This document shows, piece after piece, positions 10,324 through 22,648 of a DNA stretch of 64,000 nucleotides. The stretch is from Sporodiniella umbellata. Lineage: Eukaryota > Mucoromycota > Mucoromycetes > Mucorales > Rhizopodaceae. The stretch is from NCBI GenBank assembly GCA_025677835.1, contig JAIXMR010000017.1, positions 62,001 through 126,000 on the forward strand, written 5' to 3'. The translations under genes and the position numbers were made by a program. Each line of letters begins with the position of its first letter. Within the stretch, counting starts at the first letter, position 1. Below the pieces are notes generated by a model, which did not search any database, had not been told where the DNA came from, and saw only the letters and a list, made by a program, of their open reading frames with translations.

Positions 10324-12560
10324 ATGTCCACAAAAGCCAATGATTTGGAAGAGTTTGTTTGCAAAGAAGTCGCGTCGCTGTAAATATATATAAAATACCT
10401 CACTTTATGACTATAAATATAATAAAAAAACAATGAGATGCATCCTTTTAAGGAGCTCACGTTATCACTTTTCGATTTCTAACGTGTCTTTACTCAACTG
10501 TTTAGCTGCGACGCTGACCCTCAAGTTTTAGCTCAGTACATCACAGCTTTGATTGGAACTGGAGAGTGCAATGATGCCTTAAGAGCTTCTTTGGATGATA
10601 AACTTAAAGAATTTTTTGATGACCGTAAGTGTCTAAATTTCCGTTTTGCCTTTCAAAGCATTGATCCTTTATTTGTCTAGAAACTGCACCATTTATAGAC
10701 CGCTTGTTCAGGAAATTGAGCAATAATGGCAACAGTAAACCCCCTAGAGAAGCCTCTGACCGTTTTAACGCATATTCTGACGAAGAGGATGACGATGGTG
10801 ATCGCAACTTTAAACATAGACGACAAAGATCAGAAGGCCGAAACAGATCAGATTACTCTGAACAGAACAAACGTCGTTACACAGATGAAAGTCAATACCA
10901 AAATACTAAGTTTTTTCGAACAAATAACAATGATGAAAGAAGAGGTCAGTACCAACCGCCTAGCCAATTTTCATCTGATCGAGGAAGAGGCAGAGGAGGC
11001 TACCGCGGAAACGTAGGAATGAATCGACCTTTTTCGAAACCACCTATGTGTCGTGACTATATTGGTAAAACAATATTCATATCGCTTATACGTATATATT
11101 TTTTTATTGAAATGTAAAAATCTTTAGAGAAGGGATTCTGTATGAAAGGTGACGTATGCCCTTTTGATCACGGTAGAGACAGAATCATTGTTGAGGACTC
11201 TAACAAGCCTAGCTATGGGCCACCTTCCGTACCTGGAAATATAGCTCCCAACAGAGGAATGAATGGTCAACCGTTTGTTGGATCTAATGATGCATACGAC
11301 CCTGAGCGTGCTTCTCTTTTACCTATGAACAGCAATTTCAATGGCGATCTGCGCGGGTCACGCCGGGGACGAGGCGGAGGAAGAGGCGGTCGTGGAGGCT
11401 TTCGCTATGGCCAAAATAACAATCCTACCAATACAACTTTAACGGTAGAAAAAATCCCAGCCGAAGTGTGCCAAATTGCAGCAATTAATGAATACTTCAC
11501 AAAGTTTGGTACTATAATCAATATCAGCGTTCAGCCGCATGCTCAAAAGGCCATCATTCAATACAGTACACGTGCTGAAGCAGAAAAGGCGTATACCTGT
11601 CCTGATGTTATTTTTGATAACCGTTTTATCAAAGTTTATTGGAATAAAGATGAAGTTCAGAATACAGCTCCTGTTGTTGAAGAGCCCCCAGTTGTACCAA
11701 AGCCTGTATCCAACGAACCTGATCCTGAAGTTGTAGCAGCACGTGCTGCAGAATTTGCTAAACTTAGGGAAGAAAAGCAAAAGAAGCATCAAGAAAGCAT
11801 GAAAAACATATTAGAACTTCAAAAAAGAAGAGAAAACGAGCTCCAAAAACAAATCTCTGAACAGAAAAGACTATTGGATAGTTTGTCGAATAGTGCCAAT
11901 ATGAGCAGTGAGGAGAAAGCCAGTATACTTCAACAGCTGAAAAGCGTCCAGTCATTCATTACTGGTAGCCAGACAGCAAAAAATCTAGTGTCTACAGAGC
12001 CTGTAGTCGCAGAACCCGCTGTTCCCGTTAAAGCTACAGAAAGCAAGGAACCGACATCGGCAGAGCTTCAGAAAAAACTTGAACAATTAGAAGCAGAGGT
12101 AAATCTTGTGCTACAATATATATTCTAACTAAACACTTTATAAAAGGCTGCCGCCCTTGGCGTTCACACAGGAAGTCCCTATGCAGCTCATGGTGGATTT
12201 GCCGGTCGAGGACGTAATACATGGACTCGGGGGAGAGGCGGGCTTACCAAAATGACTTTAGATAACCGTCCCACTAAGATAATAGTAAACAATATTCCCC
12301 AAGACGCTAGTGAGGAAGAGTTACGTAGACATTTTGAGGTAAATTCGCTAACTATTATATTGTTTGTAAACATAACATTATTTTAGCAATATGGTACAGT
12401 TTCTTTGTTTGAAAAAAGTGAATCGGAGGCTACTGTTCAATATATGCAAAGATTTATGGCCGAGAAAGCAATGTCCTATGGACCCAACTTTGCTAAAGGA
12501 AAACTACAGTTGTCTTGGTACAACCAACCTGCTAACCCCAATGAAGCTTCCTCTACATAG
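10324..12560 (+). CDS. RBM26/RBM27-type RNA-binding protein (PWI-like, CCCH, two RRMs)
   Basis: Nuclear RNA-binding protein of the RBM26/27 family; the fission yeast member Rmn1 is linked to the MTREC RNA-surveillance complex (family knowledge). Exons 10324-10379, 10506-10624, 10681-11064, 11128-12098, 12147-12338 and 12387-12560 give 631 residues. In order: an N-terminal PWI-like fold (CDADPQVLAQYITALIGTGE), an Arg/Ser/acidic linker and RG repeats, a CCCH finger C-x8-C-x5-C-x3-H (CRDYIEKGFC, then C and H in DVCPFDHG), an RGG-rich stretch, RRM1 from about TLTVEKIPAEV, a long lysine/glutamate coiled coil, another RG patch and a C-terminal RRM (KIIVNNIPQDASEEELRRHF). Every exon junction keeps frame, and the finger itself is split across an intron. 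The gene is convergent with the membrane protein at 12848. Confidence 0.93.
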
Positions 12561-12847
12561 GCACTGTAATAGAAGACGAAAAGTTTATTAAATTCACTTG
12601 TACATAATTTTTCTTTTTTTTTCTTTTGCTTTTTTTTTCTTTCCTCTTCCTTTCTAAAAAACAAACAAAAAATAAATTACTTTGACCGTTTTTGTGGTTT
12701 CCAAGAAAAGAAAACATTTACAAACAAGTTCATTCTCTGAATACAAAGCAAACGCATAAGAACATAATTAGCGATTAAGTGTGTTTTATTAAATTAATAT
12801 AATATTATTGTATTATTCTCTCTCGTTTTTTTTTTTTTTTTTTGCGA

Positions 12848-13514
12848 TTAGACAAAGAAGCCTTGGTGCCAGGCGCATCCAACAATGGCTAAGCTGATTG
12901 CATAGAAAGTCAGTGTGTAAATCAATCGAAGAAAGCGGTGCTCAAAGGAAGCCTCAATGGCAAAGTAGACAACGGCAAAGGCGACAAAACTAAGAAAAAA
13001 AAGTTTAGATCAGGATATACTAGTCGATACTTACATCCAAGCAAGAATCATTACAGCTCTTGTAGAACCACGAGCAAACGTATTGATCGAAAGGACTGAC
13101 AGTAACATTAAGACAAGCTCTCGAAGCAAATTATGGGCACGGTTCATACGATTCTTTTTTTTTTTTTAAGACAAACTTTAAAACATGCATACAAAAGAAA
13201 TAATGATAAGTCCTTACAAATATGTTTACAGACCAAGCAGGTGCTGCAAGTACTTGTTTCTTGTGAGTAGTAGCAGCAGCAGTAGCGCCTACCTCTGTAT
13301 CAGTAGCTACTGTTTCAGTAGTTACTGCAGGAGCAGTTGAAGATATTATCTCTGTGTTATCACCACCAAATGCATTTCTAACAAACCAAGAGAAGCCCCA
13401 AAAAACCCATAAAGTGGTAAATGCAATCCATGTAACGCGAACATGCCACTCAGAGAGGAAGTCTTGAACAGGAAGAATATCTTGCACAATGTCAGGTTGA
13501 AGTGTAGATTCCAT
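12848..13514 (-). CDS. Small four-helix membrane protein, unknown function
   Basis: Three exons, 13218-13514, 13035-13153 and 12848-12989, give 185 residues. Four hydrophobic helices are visible: WIAFTTLWVFWGFSWFV, LLRELVLMLLSVLSI, AVMILAWIFVAFAVVYFAI and LIYTLTFYAISLAMVGCAW. Between helices 1 and 2 is a Thr/Ala/Val-rich loop of about 45 residues. There is no cleavable signal peptide. All exon junctions are in phase and the donors are canonical, so it is very probably a real gene. I do not recognise the family. Confidence 0.8.
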
Positions 13515-16500
13515 TTTTTTTTTTTTTTAGCAAAATACACTTATAGCAGTTTTGGTTTTAAAGAGCCTTCTTTAAATTAATTTTATAGAACGTATATTTG
13601 CTTAAATACTTTTTTCAAGTTTTTTGTTTTCTGAAACAAGGCAATAGATATGCTTTGCAATTTGCAAAATGATAAATTGAACAAATAGAAACCAAAGTGG
13701 CTATGAGACTTACATGATATGTCCTTTAATAGTTTGTTTTATATAAGGTATACTTTAACATAAACTTGATAAGCATGAAACTCTATTAGTGTAGTGTTAT
13801 GGCGTAAGAGAAATTCGCCACTTCTTTTTCACAACAGTTTTCTCGACTACCATACCGCTATTATACCTAGTAGAATATCATATATTTGATCAATGTATTT
13901 GAATAGAATGAGTTTTGACCTTTGTATTTCTTCTGTTATCGCCAAAAAAAAAAGAGAGATTGGCAGAAGCACCGTCCAATTGGCTTGGTTATACTTCAAC
14001 TTTGTTCTGTTTTTTTTTAAAAAAACAAACCCTTAAGGATAGGTTTGCCGATATTGCTGAAGCTCATTTGATACTTTTTACACATAAAGATTGCGTATTA
14101 GCAGTATGTGCTGCTTAATTAAAAATGTTGGGCTTTATAGAATTCTGCAATATATACTGACAGTAATTGCTTGGCCTTATTCTGTTTTTCTCTAATTACG
14201 TAATACTGATAGGTACAGTATCGTTTCCAGCAAGTTTTTTTTTTCTAAAAAAAAAAGAAACTACAAACAAGTTTACTACAAAGCATTTACCAATGCATTT
14301 TGTGATCCAACGTTGTTTATCCGTCATTTTTTAACCGTTGTCTGGTTTACCACAAAAAGCTTGTGCCTTCATACCTAAATGTACTTTTTTTATCTTTTTT
14401 AGAAGTTAAACAGTAGAAATCATTTATTCTCAGTGGTATTTTTTTTCCTTAAAAAACAAAAACCCCCAGCAAAGCTCTTTCAATTTATGTTCTAAAGTAC
14501 TTTTAATAACTAAAATTTTCAAGAGGTCGTTTGGTAGAAACATAGCGAGCCATTTTTAGAAACAAAACCTAACAAGAAACCCCTAAAACAAATACGGAAT
14601 TTTGTATGTGTTTAATACAGTGTAAGCAGCTTTTTTTATAAGGAAAAAAACGATGACCTGTCAATAGCTGAACTGGTCTAAACGCTTATTGAATTATCAT
14701 AATATGTTTTTCTCTTGGAAAGCCATCTTGGGGTAACCACATGAGTTAATCGGAACATCTGTTTCATATGTTGAGTGCATTGTATTCACTCCTATGCTCT
14801 TGAATGTTCAGTCGCTATTCTCACGTGAGACGAAATTACTGCTTAAAGTTCTTGTCAGTATGAATATAAGCTTAAAGTACTGTTTTACTATCCTCATACC
14901 TTTTCCATTCGCTTTGTTTCAATATATCGAGCATAATCAAAATCTTATGGCCTACAGGGAGCACCGGTAAGCTATCAAAACCACAAACATCTCCGCTAGG
15001 CTTTTTTTCCTGAAAGACATAAAACGATCAAGACAGTTTCGAGTATAAACAAATACACAACATCATTAAAAAGGTCTACTTTTCAGCTGATGTGAATCAC
15101 TCAAATTCTATCTCAGTCATTTTGGTCTTTCGTTCCCTAGTTTTTGTCTACATTCTTGAGTTTGTATATAGCCACAGAGCTTGTTACAAAAAGTATATGC
15201 AGGTTATATCTACAAGCTTGCAGCTTTTTTTTTTGAAGAAAAAAAGCTCTATGTTGTATTCTGGTCAGGCTATAGATTTCAGTAGCTAAAGAGGCCACTA
15301 AGCATGTGCTTGGTTGCAGCTACGTTTTACAAGACCCTAACGTGTATATGACATGAATAGATCATTTAGAAAGATGTATATGTGTGTATGTATGTGTTTT
15401 TGCAAATATAAATAGATAATTGAATGGTTAACAGGTAATATTTCTTTTCGTTGGCGGTTTTAATTATCGGATATAGTGTTGATTACCAACAGGCATACAT
15501 AGCATATCAGATCTTCTAATGCAGATGTTGTTGTCAGCTAAAAAATTTTTCTTCATAGAAAAAAACCGTAATTTAAAAAAGTTTAGGTAAACAACAACTT
15601 GAAAGGTAAATGCGATTGATATTCGGGATGTTCTGCAGGACTTTAGACTGACCAAAAAAATAAATAAATGTAATTTTTTTTCAGTTTGCTCTAGATAGCC
15701 ATGTACGACAGTCTAAAGCTGTAGAGGTATTCAAGACATCACTGAATTTGGTCTGGTTTTAGTCAGCTCCCCTCTCCAGAGGGTCATCGTTAAAATTTTG
15801 ACTATAAATATTGAAGCGCAGCAGCTCATGTCTTCATTGTGATTACTTCTACCAAAACAAACGCATTACTCTTTTACCAACTAAAAGGCCCCTATTCGAA
15901 TCTTATCCAACTGCTTACATGTAATGAAACACTCACTTTTGGAGAATATAAGTTTAATACTATTCCAAGAAATTTTTTGTGTTGGGAGAAGCGCGTGCTT
16001 GTTCATAAAACAGACCGTTTCTATTTTAAAAGGTGGCCGACATATGAAAATTGGTTCAACTCAGCGCTTTTTGTAACCATGACTTTATAAAGTACTTGAA
16101 GAAAGGGACACGTAGGCGCTTCCAGAAAGGAGGGAAAAAAGAGAGGGGGAAAGACGATGCAACTTTAACAGGTTTTTTCTATTGATTACTCAAAATGCTT
16201 TTTGAAAAAAGACAATGACCTCAAAGTGGAGAACAAATCAAAAAAGGAATAAGATGCGGAGACAAACTCTCCTTGGTACGTCAAGCAAGTGGCTAAGTAG
16301 TAAGGGATCTGTTGTATTCTTTATGGTTTAGAGCCTCTCCTGAAAAAGACAGGGATAGTCAGACCTAGAACTAATATTTACATGCACGACATTCAAAAAA
16401 AGCCAAAACACTCTAATTTAGAGGCAATGTTTGTACTACAGGTTTTTTTCCTGCTCCAGGGTAGACACATGGCCTTTGTGTTGTTTTTTTTTATTGCCAA

Positions 16501-16802
16501 GCAGACACTATGAATCTCAGTAATATAGCAATTACGAAACAGGAGAGCTAACTGTGTGCTGATAACTGTCAATCTAATATTAAATAGCCATGGACCAAAC
16601 ACTATGCAAAATGCTAGATGTCAGACCTGCGTGAATAAGTTGACGTAAAAACAAAATGCTCCAAAATTAATTGCAGATAAGATGACGATTGTAACACACT
16701 AAGTACAAGAAAAAAAAATGACGATGGTGTTTTTTTCTTTTTAGAGGTTAATAAACTCTTTTTTTTTTCTTATTGTTTCCTATTTTCCTTCCATAAAAAA
16801 AA
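13515..16802. other. 3.3 kb gene desert
   Basis: No gene model could be assembled on either strand. Short open frames (for example 13915-14118 and 15839-16090, both +) have no splice partners or family motifs. The stretch is AT-rich with many A/T runs, and no terminal repeats, microsatellite or RNA gene is obvious. The right end must contain the lipase promoter; a pyrimidine-rich tract sits just before its start codon. Confidence 0.5.
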
Positions 16803-18582
16803 ATGAGTCTTACACCAAATCACCGCCGGATAGATGAAGTATCTTCGGCTACTCTCAACACAAATCTAAACGCAAACACAACTACAAAAACGAATGTATG
16901 GCGTGCGCAAACACCCAGCAACCTAACGGAGTGGATTATTTATTTAATTGGCTTTTTTCAGCCAACGCGGAAACACCGGCCAAGTGGCTACTGGCGATAT
17001 GTGCTGGGTGTTTACAAAAATCTGTTCCTGTCGTTTTACTTTAACTGGTTCGTGATTTTCACTGCCCCACTCAGCTCGTTTGCCTTTATATTGGCGTATC
17101 CAATTATTAGCGGATTGCTTTTCGCGTTTGAACTCGGGCTTAAATTGTTTATGGATGGGCTAGGTGGGGATCACCTGGCAAAATTAATCAGTCGAGATTA
17201 CGGTGGTGGTAAGTCAACATAGACACATATAAAAGCAGGGTTGGACTAAGCTGAAAAAAAAAAACAAAGGCTTCAGTATGATCAATTGGGGCGCTCCAGA
17301 GCTTTTATTATCTGAACAGACAAGTGATCTCATCAAGGCGACTGTGCCTTCTTTATGTTCGCCCCCGGCATTCATTAGCGACCATAGGCATCGTGTATTC
17401 GATGTAAGTATCGCTCAAACAATGACAGTGCTATCCACTCTTGTCTACGAACGAGATGACGATAAAATGCAACAAGCATTTAGAATGCAAGACATGAAAA
17501 GCAAAGACGTTGAAAAAAAGATGGAGCAGTTGATCTGGGAATCAGAGTCGCCTATTCGTCATATCACCTCGCTTTATGGTCTTCAGTTTGCTGGTGTGAC
17601 AGAGTGTAAATCTTTATGTGGGCCTTTTTGTGGTCTCTATTGGTCTGAAGAACACCCTGTGATTATCATTGCCTTCAAAGGCACTACACCTACTAACTAC
17701 AGTGAGTTTATGGTCGATGCCACCCTACAGCGTACTGACGCACGTACATATCTTTTTGGATCAGCACATGAAGGCTTCTATGACAGTTTGTTCCCTACCC
17801 ATATGGATAATGAGGATAGTAAAGACCCTTATTATGCTATCCAGGTAGCTCTGATTGAACGTGCCAAATTGCTTCAGGCTAAATTTGGACCTGACCCTGT
17901 ACATGTCTGGGTTACAGGCCATTCACTTGGTGCAGCCATAGGATCCCTGTTGTTTGCCCGTTGGCTAAAATGCCCAGAGGATATTGAGCCCTACTGTACT
18001 TTGCGTGATTGTTATGTGATTGGCACACCTGCGGTAGGTGATAGCGAGTTTGCTTCCTATTTTGCTTCTTATTCCAACATGCCTTTGAGTCGCACATCAA
18101 CCTTATGGCGTGTGATTAATCAATCGGACATCATCTGTCGTGTGCCACCAGGATACAACTCATCCACTGTAGGTCATTACGCACCGACCACCGATTTTTT
18201 CAACTACTCTCATGTCGGACACGCTATCCAAATCACTCACCCTATTCTATCCTCTAAGCCGATCAAGGCTTACCCGTCCAGCTATGAGTCCAATCTAGAG
18301 GTAGTGCTTTCCTCAGGTAACTGGAAAAGCAACTGGAGCCATGGTATGGCCCAGAAAGAATACAAACATGCCAACAAACAAGAAAACAAATATGCCCGCA
18401 CGGAAGATGCCAGCTATTCTGCGTGGACTAAGGCTACGCTTAACCGTTTCGGTATGGATCCGATCAGTTTCATCGAGTCCTTCTATCCATTCTTTATTCG
18501 GGACCATATACCCATCCATTATTTTAATGGCCTTGAGAGGGCCAGACAATACTGTCTTGAACGCGAAAAAGAGCATCAATAA
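16803..18582 (+). CDS. Membrane-anchored class 3 lipase
   Basis: Alpha/beta-hydrolase of the fungal lipase class 3 family, which hydrolyses acylglycerols or membrane lipids. Exons 16803-17208 and 17270-18582 join in phase to 572 residues. The N-terminal 135 residues carry two hydrophobic segments (SFYFNWFVIFTAPLSSFAF and IISGLLFAFELGLKLF), so the enzyme is membrane bound and not secreted. The nucleophile elbow GHSLGAA places the catalytic Ser near residue 354; an Asp follows GTPAVG (probably in SDIICRV) and the His is probably in YSHVGHA. The start is the first ATG after a poly-A leader. The last codons overlap the end of the convergent DEAD-box gene. Confidence 0.92.
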
Positions 18583-19881
18583 AGACCTTTATTATCTATA
18601 GCATCCAAGAATTCCTCTGCAGCTTGTTCTACCACTTTCTTGTCTTTGTGAATCTTTTGATCTATATGCAAATAAAAGAAAAATTTGTTAAGAACAATAA
18701 CTGTCAACTGTAAATATAGTTCTATTACGATGATGTATAAAACCCCTCTGGTATCTTTTTAGTTTTGCTAAACCCAAGGTGTGAGCTGTTCGATCTAAAG
18801 CTGATTGTATCTGATATATATCTGAAGAGGGAAACGAGTGCGGTCTGACTTTTTCTGTAGGCTGGTCTGCTAGTTCAGACAAAAAGTGTTTTTCAAAAGG
18901 GGCTAGGATGAGTACGCTTTGTTTGGCCCTAGAGAGTCTATCCAGATAGACTGCACGCGATCCGGGCGAACCAACTTGAATAATGAGGTCAGCATCGTGG
19001 AGGTCTGAAGGACGGTCTGTGAACAGAACGCCATTGTACGAACTCAGCTTGGTATCTGAGAGTGGACGCTTCATAAGCTGACGATAGAGTGCGATGTAAA
19101 GATGGGGCGTGGGGACATATACAACTACATGTCCTGAATGAGTCTGTCTAAGGGTTTCAAGGATCAACAGCCATTGTTTTTGATAACTAGCCATCATAAT
19201 CCGTTGTCGAACCACACGCAAAGGATCAAGCCACAAAGGATTAGGAATCCTTGGTGTTGGCACGCATTGTGAGGCAAAAACCCACGTTGGACAAGGTGGA
19301 AGGCGGTTCAAACTGACGGTCATTAACGAGTTGTTTAGCTGCTCGGCTTCATCCAATACCAATAGCTTCAGTCTTTTCTCGCAGTCTTGTTGAAAGCTTG
19401 GTATCCGCAGTAGCTCCTCCAGGCGACTTGGGGTCACGATCACAAAGTGGAGCTGGCGTCGCTGCATCTGCTCTATCTGTTTAACAAGACTTTCTGCAGA
19501 AGAAAAAAAATGCACCTGGCGTTTGTGGAACTGGATCAGCTTACGAACCTGTTTGTCTACATAGGAACCTGATTCATGACCAGGGCTCACCACCACTACG
19601 AGATCATTGGCATGGGTGGCTTCAATCGCTTTGATCAAATAACCTATTGTTTTCCCTGTATTCTTTTCAACCCTTAAACACAAATTTGTATTGGGTTGTT
19701 GAAGAATGCTCTGTTGGATCAGAGTCATCTCTTTATATCCCAGTACTTTCTTTAAGGCTTTTGCTGTGTAGCCATGCAAAGAAGCATTGTCGAATTTGCT
19801 AAGGGTTGATCCAGTTCTGCAGGTACTAAAGAATAGCCGACCTAGATTTAGCGCTGAGGCATGTTTGAATCGAACAAACAT
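18576..19881 (-). CDS. Degenerate DEAD-box-like protein, probably mitochondrial
   Basis: Two exons, 18702-19881 and 18576-18661, give 421 residues. The layout is that of a DEAD-box RNA helicase, with a Q-motif region (GYKEMTLIQQSIL), an A-loop position, PSRLEELL (motif Ib), LDEAEQL (motif II, DEAE) and a second RecA-like half. Key residues have changed: the Walker A region reads VEKNTGKT, the SAT motif reads ASQ, and motif VI reads DRLSRAKQ without the paired arginines. ATPase or unwinding activity is therefore doubtful. Starting at the second Met, the N-terminus FVRFKHASALNLGRLFF lacks acidic residues and looks like a mitochondrial presequence. The second exon is inferred from phase (donor GTTATT is weak); without it the ORF stops at 18688. 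Its stop lies inside the end of the convergent lipase gene. Confidence 0.75.
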
Positions 19882-20014
19882 AATTTTCTCAACAAGATCC
19901 AATTACCAAAAAAAAAAAAAAAAACGGAAATGCTTTTTTAAATCTATTCTAACATTTTTTTTTTATTATCTAGTTATTATTTTTTATCTTATATGAACAA
20001 ATGTTTTTCTTTTT

Positions 20015-21384
20015 TTAAGAAGAGCGTTTTCTTTTACGCTCTTTCACGAGTTCCATCGACTCCCAAAGTTCCTCATCGTCTTCCTCAGCGGGTTTTGGTT
20101 TCTCAGGCATTGGGTATTCAAAGTCCTCGTCTACCAGGACGCAAGTGAGGCGTTGCTTCAAATAACTCTTTTCGTTCAATTTGCGGTAGATAGTTTCTGT
20201 TTCGTGCACACGCAAGAATCGATCTAGACTGGTACTCACCACGACGGGCTCCTTAGTTGCTGTTTTTCCAAATGCAGGTTGAGGCACTACCACTAGATCA
20301 GTACAGGCACCTGTAAATCCTTTATATTGGGCCCCGCGTTTGCCTGTAGCAATATCGATAGTGCCTACTACACCCATTGTATCTGCAAACAAGACTTGAT
20401 CGAAATCTTTACCGACTGACATGACTTTAATAGGGTGTTTTCCAATCTCAATGTTTAATGTAGGTCGTCTTCCTCCTTTGGTGTTATACATACGGAACTA
20501 TAAAAAAAAAGGGTAAATATGCCAGCAAAAAGTAACCTTCTCTATGGTTCTTACTTGATGATGATGTGTAGCTACAGCAATTAAAGTGCCTTCTTGGTTC
20601 ATAAACTGTAAATCCTGTATCCAGACAGGTTGTTGAAGATCCAAAAAGTCATTCTTGACGTTTTTGGCTTGAAATATGAGACCCTTTTTGAGGTCTTTGG
20701 TCACTTTTTTCAAATCGTATACGGTCAGATCTTTGTTCTTTCCACCAATAGCAAAAAGGTGTGTATGTACAGGATGTGATCGCATAATTTCCAGATCAGA
20801 GCCTAGTTGGGCAATAGTATGTGTCTCTTTGCTGTCGAATGGGGTGTAAGAAAGATCACCGGAGGATGTACAGGCGCATACATGGCTATATACAAAAGCT
20901 AAGGGTCAGCTGTCTCTATACATATACATATATCAATTGTTTTAAAGTTTTCTTACTCTTGATAAACAAAAAGTCCTACAAAACGGCCTTCTAATTTATG
21001 TTTGATTTCTTTAAGAACAGTTCCATCTTCAGGCGATATAAATTGAATTGATCCATTACTTCTGGCTACCAAGAGCTAACAAAATAATTATAAGTGTCTA
21101 TATACTATCTTTCTCTCTTTTTTTTTTTCTTACCACTTTTTGATCTTTAAAAATAGTCCATATCAGCTTTTGAACTGCTAGTGATTTATCTACTTTTCCA
21201 AAAATGCCTGTTAAAGGCTCCAGTGGTTTATTTTCAGTTTTCTGTTTCTTTAAAGGACGTTTGGGTTGAGGTGGAAAAGCGATCCCTAGAATAGAACGTA
21301 AACATTTTATATTTGCAGAGTCATTCCAAAAAAGACTAACCTACATTTGATTAAACCACTTTCGTCTCCAGTAAAACACTTCAT
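20015..21384 (-). CDS. NSA1: NSA1/WDR74, pre-60S ribosome assembly WD protein
   Basis: Nucleolar WD40 protein that joins pre-60S particles and is released by the AAA ATPase Rix7/NVL2 (family knowledge). Exons 21345-21384, 21134-21285, 20957-21075, 20555-20885 and 20015-20497 give 375 residues. The product starts MKCFTGDESGLIKW and contains diagnostic pieces: HPVHTHLFAIGGKNKDLTVYD, the PVWIQDLQF strand, MYNTKGGRRPTLN and GTIDIATGKR. The C-terminal tail is acidic then basic and ends RKRKRSS, as in the family. Start and small first exon fit phase and family sequence. It lies head to head with PIN4 with 144 bp between start codons; both products act in ribosome biogenesis, so a shared promoter would make sense. 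Confidence 0.94.
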
Positions 21385-21528
21385 TTAAAGTTAGGTTGTT
21401 GAGATGAAAAGTAAAAAAAGGATAGGGTTTACTTTAATTTTCTAAAAAAGACTAGAAAAAAAATATATATATAAAAATGAAAATCTGTCACACTTAGCCA
21501 CTTTTCAACCTATTTCTTTCCAATACCA
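21385..21528. promoter_or_regulatory. Bidirectional promoter, NSA1 / PIN4
   Basis: 144 bp separate the two start codons. The interval holds A-rich tracts and a TATATATATA stretch near 21463-21472. Both flanking genes encode ribosome-biogenesis proteins, so co-regulation is a reasonable inference from position; no factor site can be named. Confidence 0.55.
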
Positions 21529-22226
21529 ATGGCAAAAGGAAAACAAGCTGCAGGAAATAAAGCAAAAAACTCTGGTAATAGGTTTAATAACAAGAAAAGC
21601 CAGAAAAGATCACTAACACGAAAACAAACAAAAGAAAAGGAGTCCAAAGGTGATGGAAAGTTAAAGCCAGCTCAAAGTGTGAAAGTAAGTCATCACTTTA
21701 CTGAAATGGTATTTACTTTATTAGGTTCGACACATTTTGTGTGAAAAACATAGCAGAGTAAAGAGTACAAAAAAAAAAAAAAGAATATACTTGTAACAGA
21801 AAATGTTTTTGAAAGGCTATGGAAGCTTTAGAAAAAATCAAAGAAGAGAATATGCGATTTGATAAAGTAGCTGAGTTGTACAGTGAAGATAAAGCCAAAG
21901 CGGGCGGCGCGTTAGGCTGGATGAATCGAGGATCGATGGTGGGGGTGTTCCAAGATGCAGCTTTTGCCCTACCCGCCAGTACATGCGGTAATAAAACGAG
22001 AATAAAGTAGTTATGACAGTATCTTACTTTCCTTGTTAGACAAACCAGTCTTGACTGACCCTCCTGTAAACGAGAAAAAACAAAAAGGAACCCCTTTTAA
22101 CTTTTCATTTAGGTCAAAACAAAGTTCGGCTATCATATTATTATGGTGGTAAAGTCTTTATACGAGTATAAATGTACAACTTCGCATTGTACTGACATTT
22201 GTATTTTTTAGGAAGACCGTAAATAA
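21529..22226 (+). CDS. PIN4: Parvulin-type peptidyl-prolyl isomerase (PIN4/Par14)
   Basis: Peptidyl-prolyl cis/trans isomerase of the Par14 class, associated with pre-ribosomes in animals (family knowledge). Exons 21529-21684, 21725-21757, 21816-21987, 22040-22065, 22113-22148 and 22212-22226 give 145 residues. A basic, disordered N-terminus of about 50 residues ([19 protein letters not shown]) precedes the domain: [62 protein letters not shown]. The five small exons of 15-36 nt near the end are secure because the joined product matches the family without gaps. There is no WW domain, which separates it from Pin1. Confidence 0.95.
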
Positions 22227-22306
22227 AGTGCTGAGGAGAAAATGTGCGTTTGAAAAAAAAAAGAGAAGAAACGGGAGAGAGGACTCAGTTTTATTTGCTA
22301 TACTAT

Positions 22307-22648
22307 TTACAAAGGGTACTGTTTTTTTTTAGAGAAGTCTGGCGTTGAGATAGCCTTCTTTAGTTTTCCATGAAACGAGAGTCTCCTACGTATGGATTGA
22401 GTGATACTTTTAGGACGCTGCGGCAGCGGTTTGAGCAGATGGTCAAATTGGGGAAAATAACTCTCCGCTGCTTCGGTGTGGGGAAAAAGGTCCGTCTGGA
22501 GCATGTGTCGCGATTCCTCAAATTCTAGTTCTTGTTCCCGAATGCCTAAACTCTCTTTTTCTGGTTCTGGCTTAGTCTCCTCCTTAGGGGGCTGTTTCTT
22601 AATTTCATGTTTATTTAGAAAAGAAAGGATCTGCTGTTTAATGGTCAT
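22307..22648 (-). CDS. Small hydrophilic protein, unknown
   Basis: A single open frame of 113 residues starting MTIKQQILSFLNKHEIKK. The first 18 residues could form a short amphipathic helix, followed by a Pro/Glu/Lys-rich linker and a C-terminal basic stretch (SITQSIRRRLSFHGKLKKA) that resembles a kinase-site or membrane-binding segment. It is convergent with PIN4, with 80 bp between stop codons. No family is recognised; codon content and a clear ATG favour a real gene, but no splice evidence supports it. Confidence 0.5.
   Translation of the reverse strand: MTIKQQILSFLNKHEIKKQPPKEETKPEPEKESLGIREQELEFEESRHMLQTDLFPHTEAAESYFPQFDHLLKPLPQRPKSITQSIRRRLSFHGKLKKAISTPDFSKKKQYPL

Noticed and set aside
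13915..14118. 67-residue plus-strand frame in the gene desert
   Set aside because: No ATG context, homologous motif or splice-linked partner; contains A and T run artefacts.
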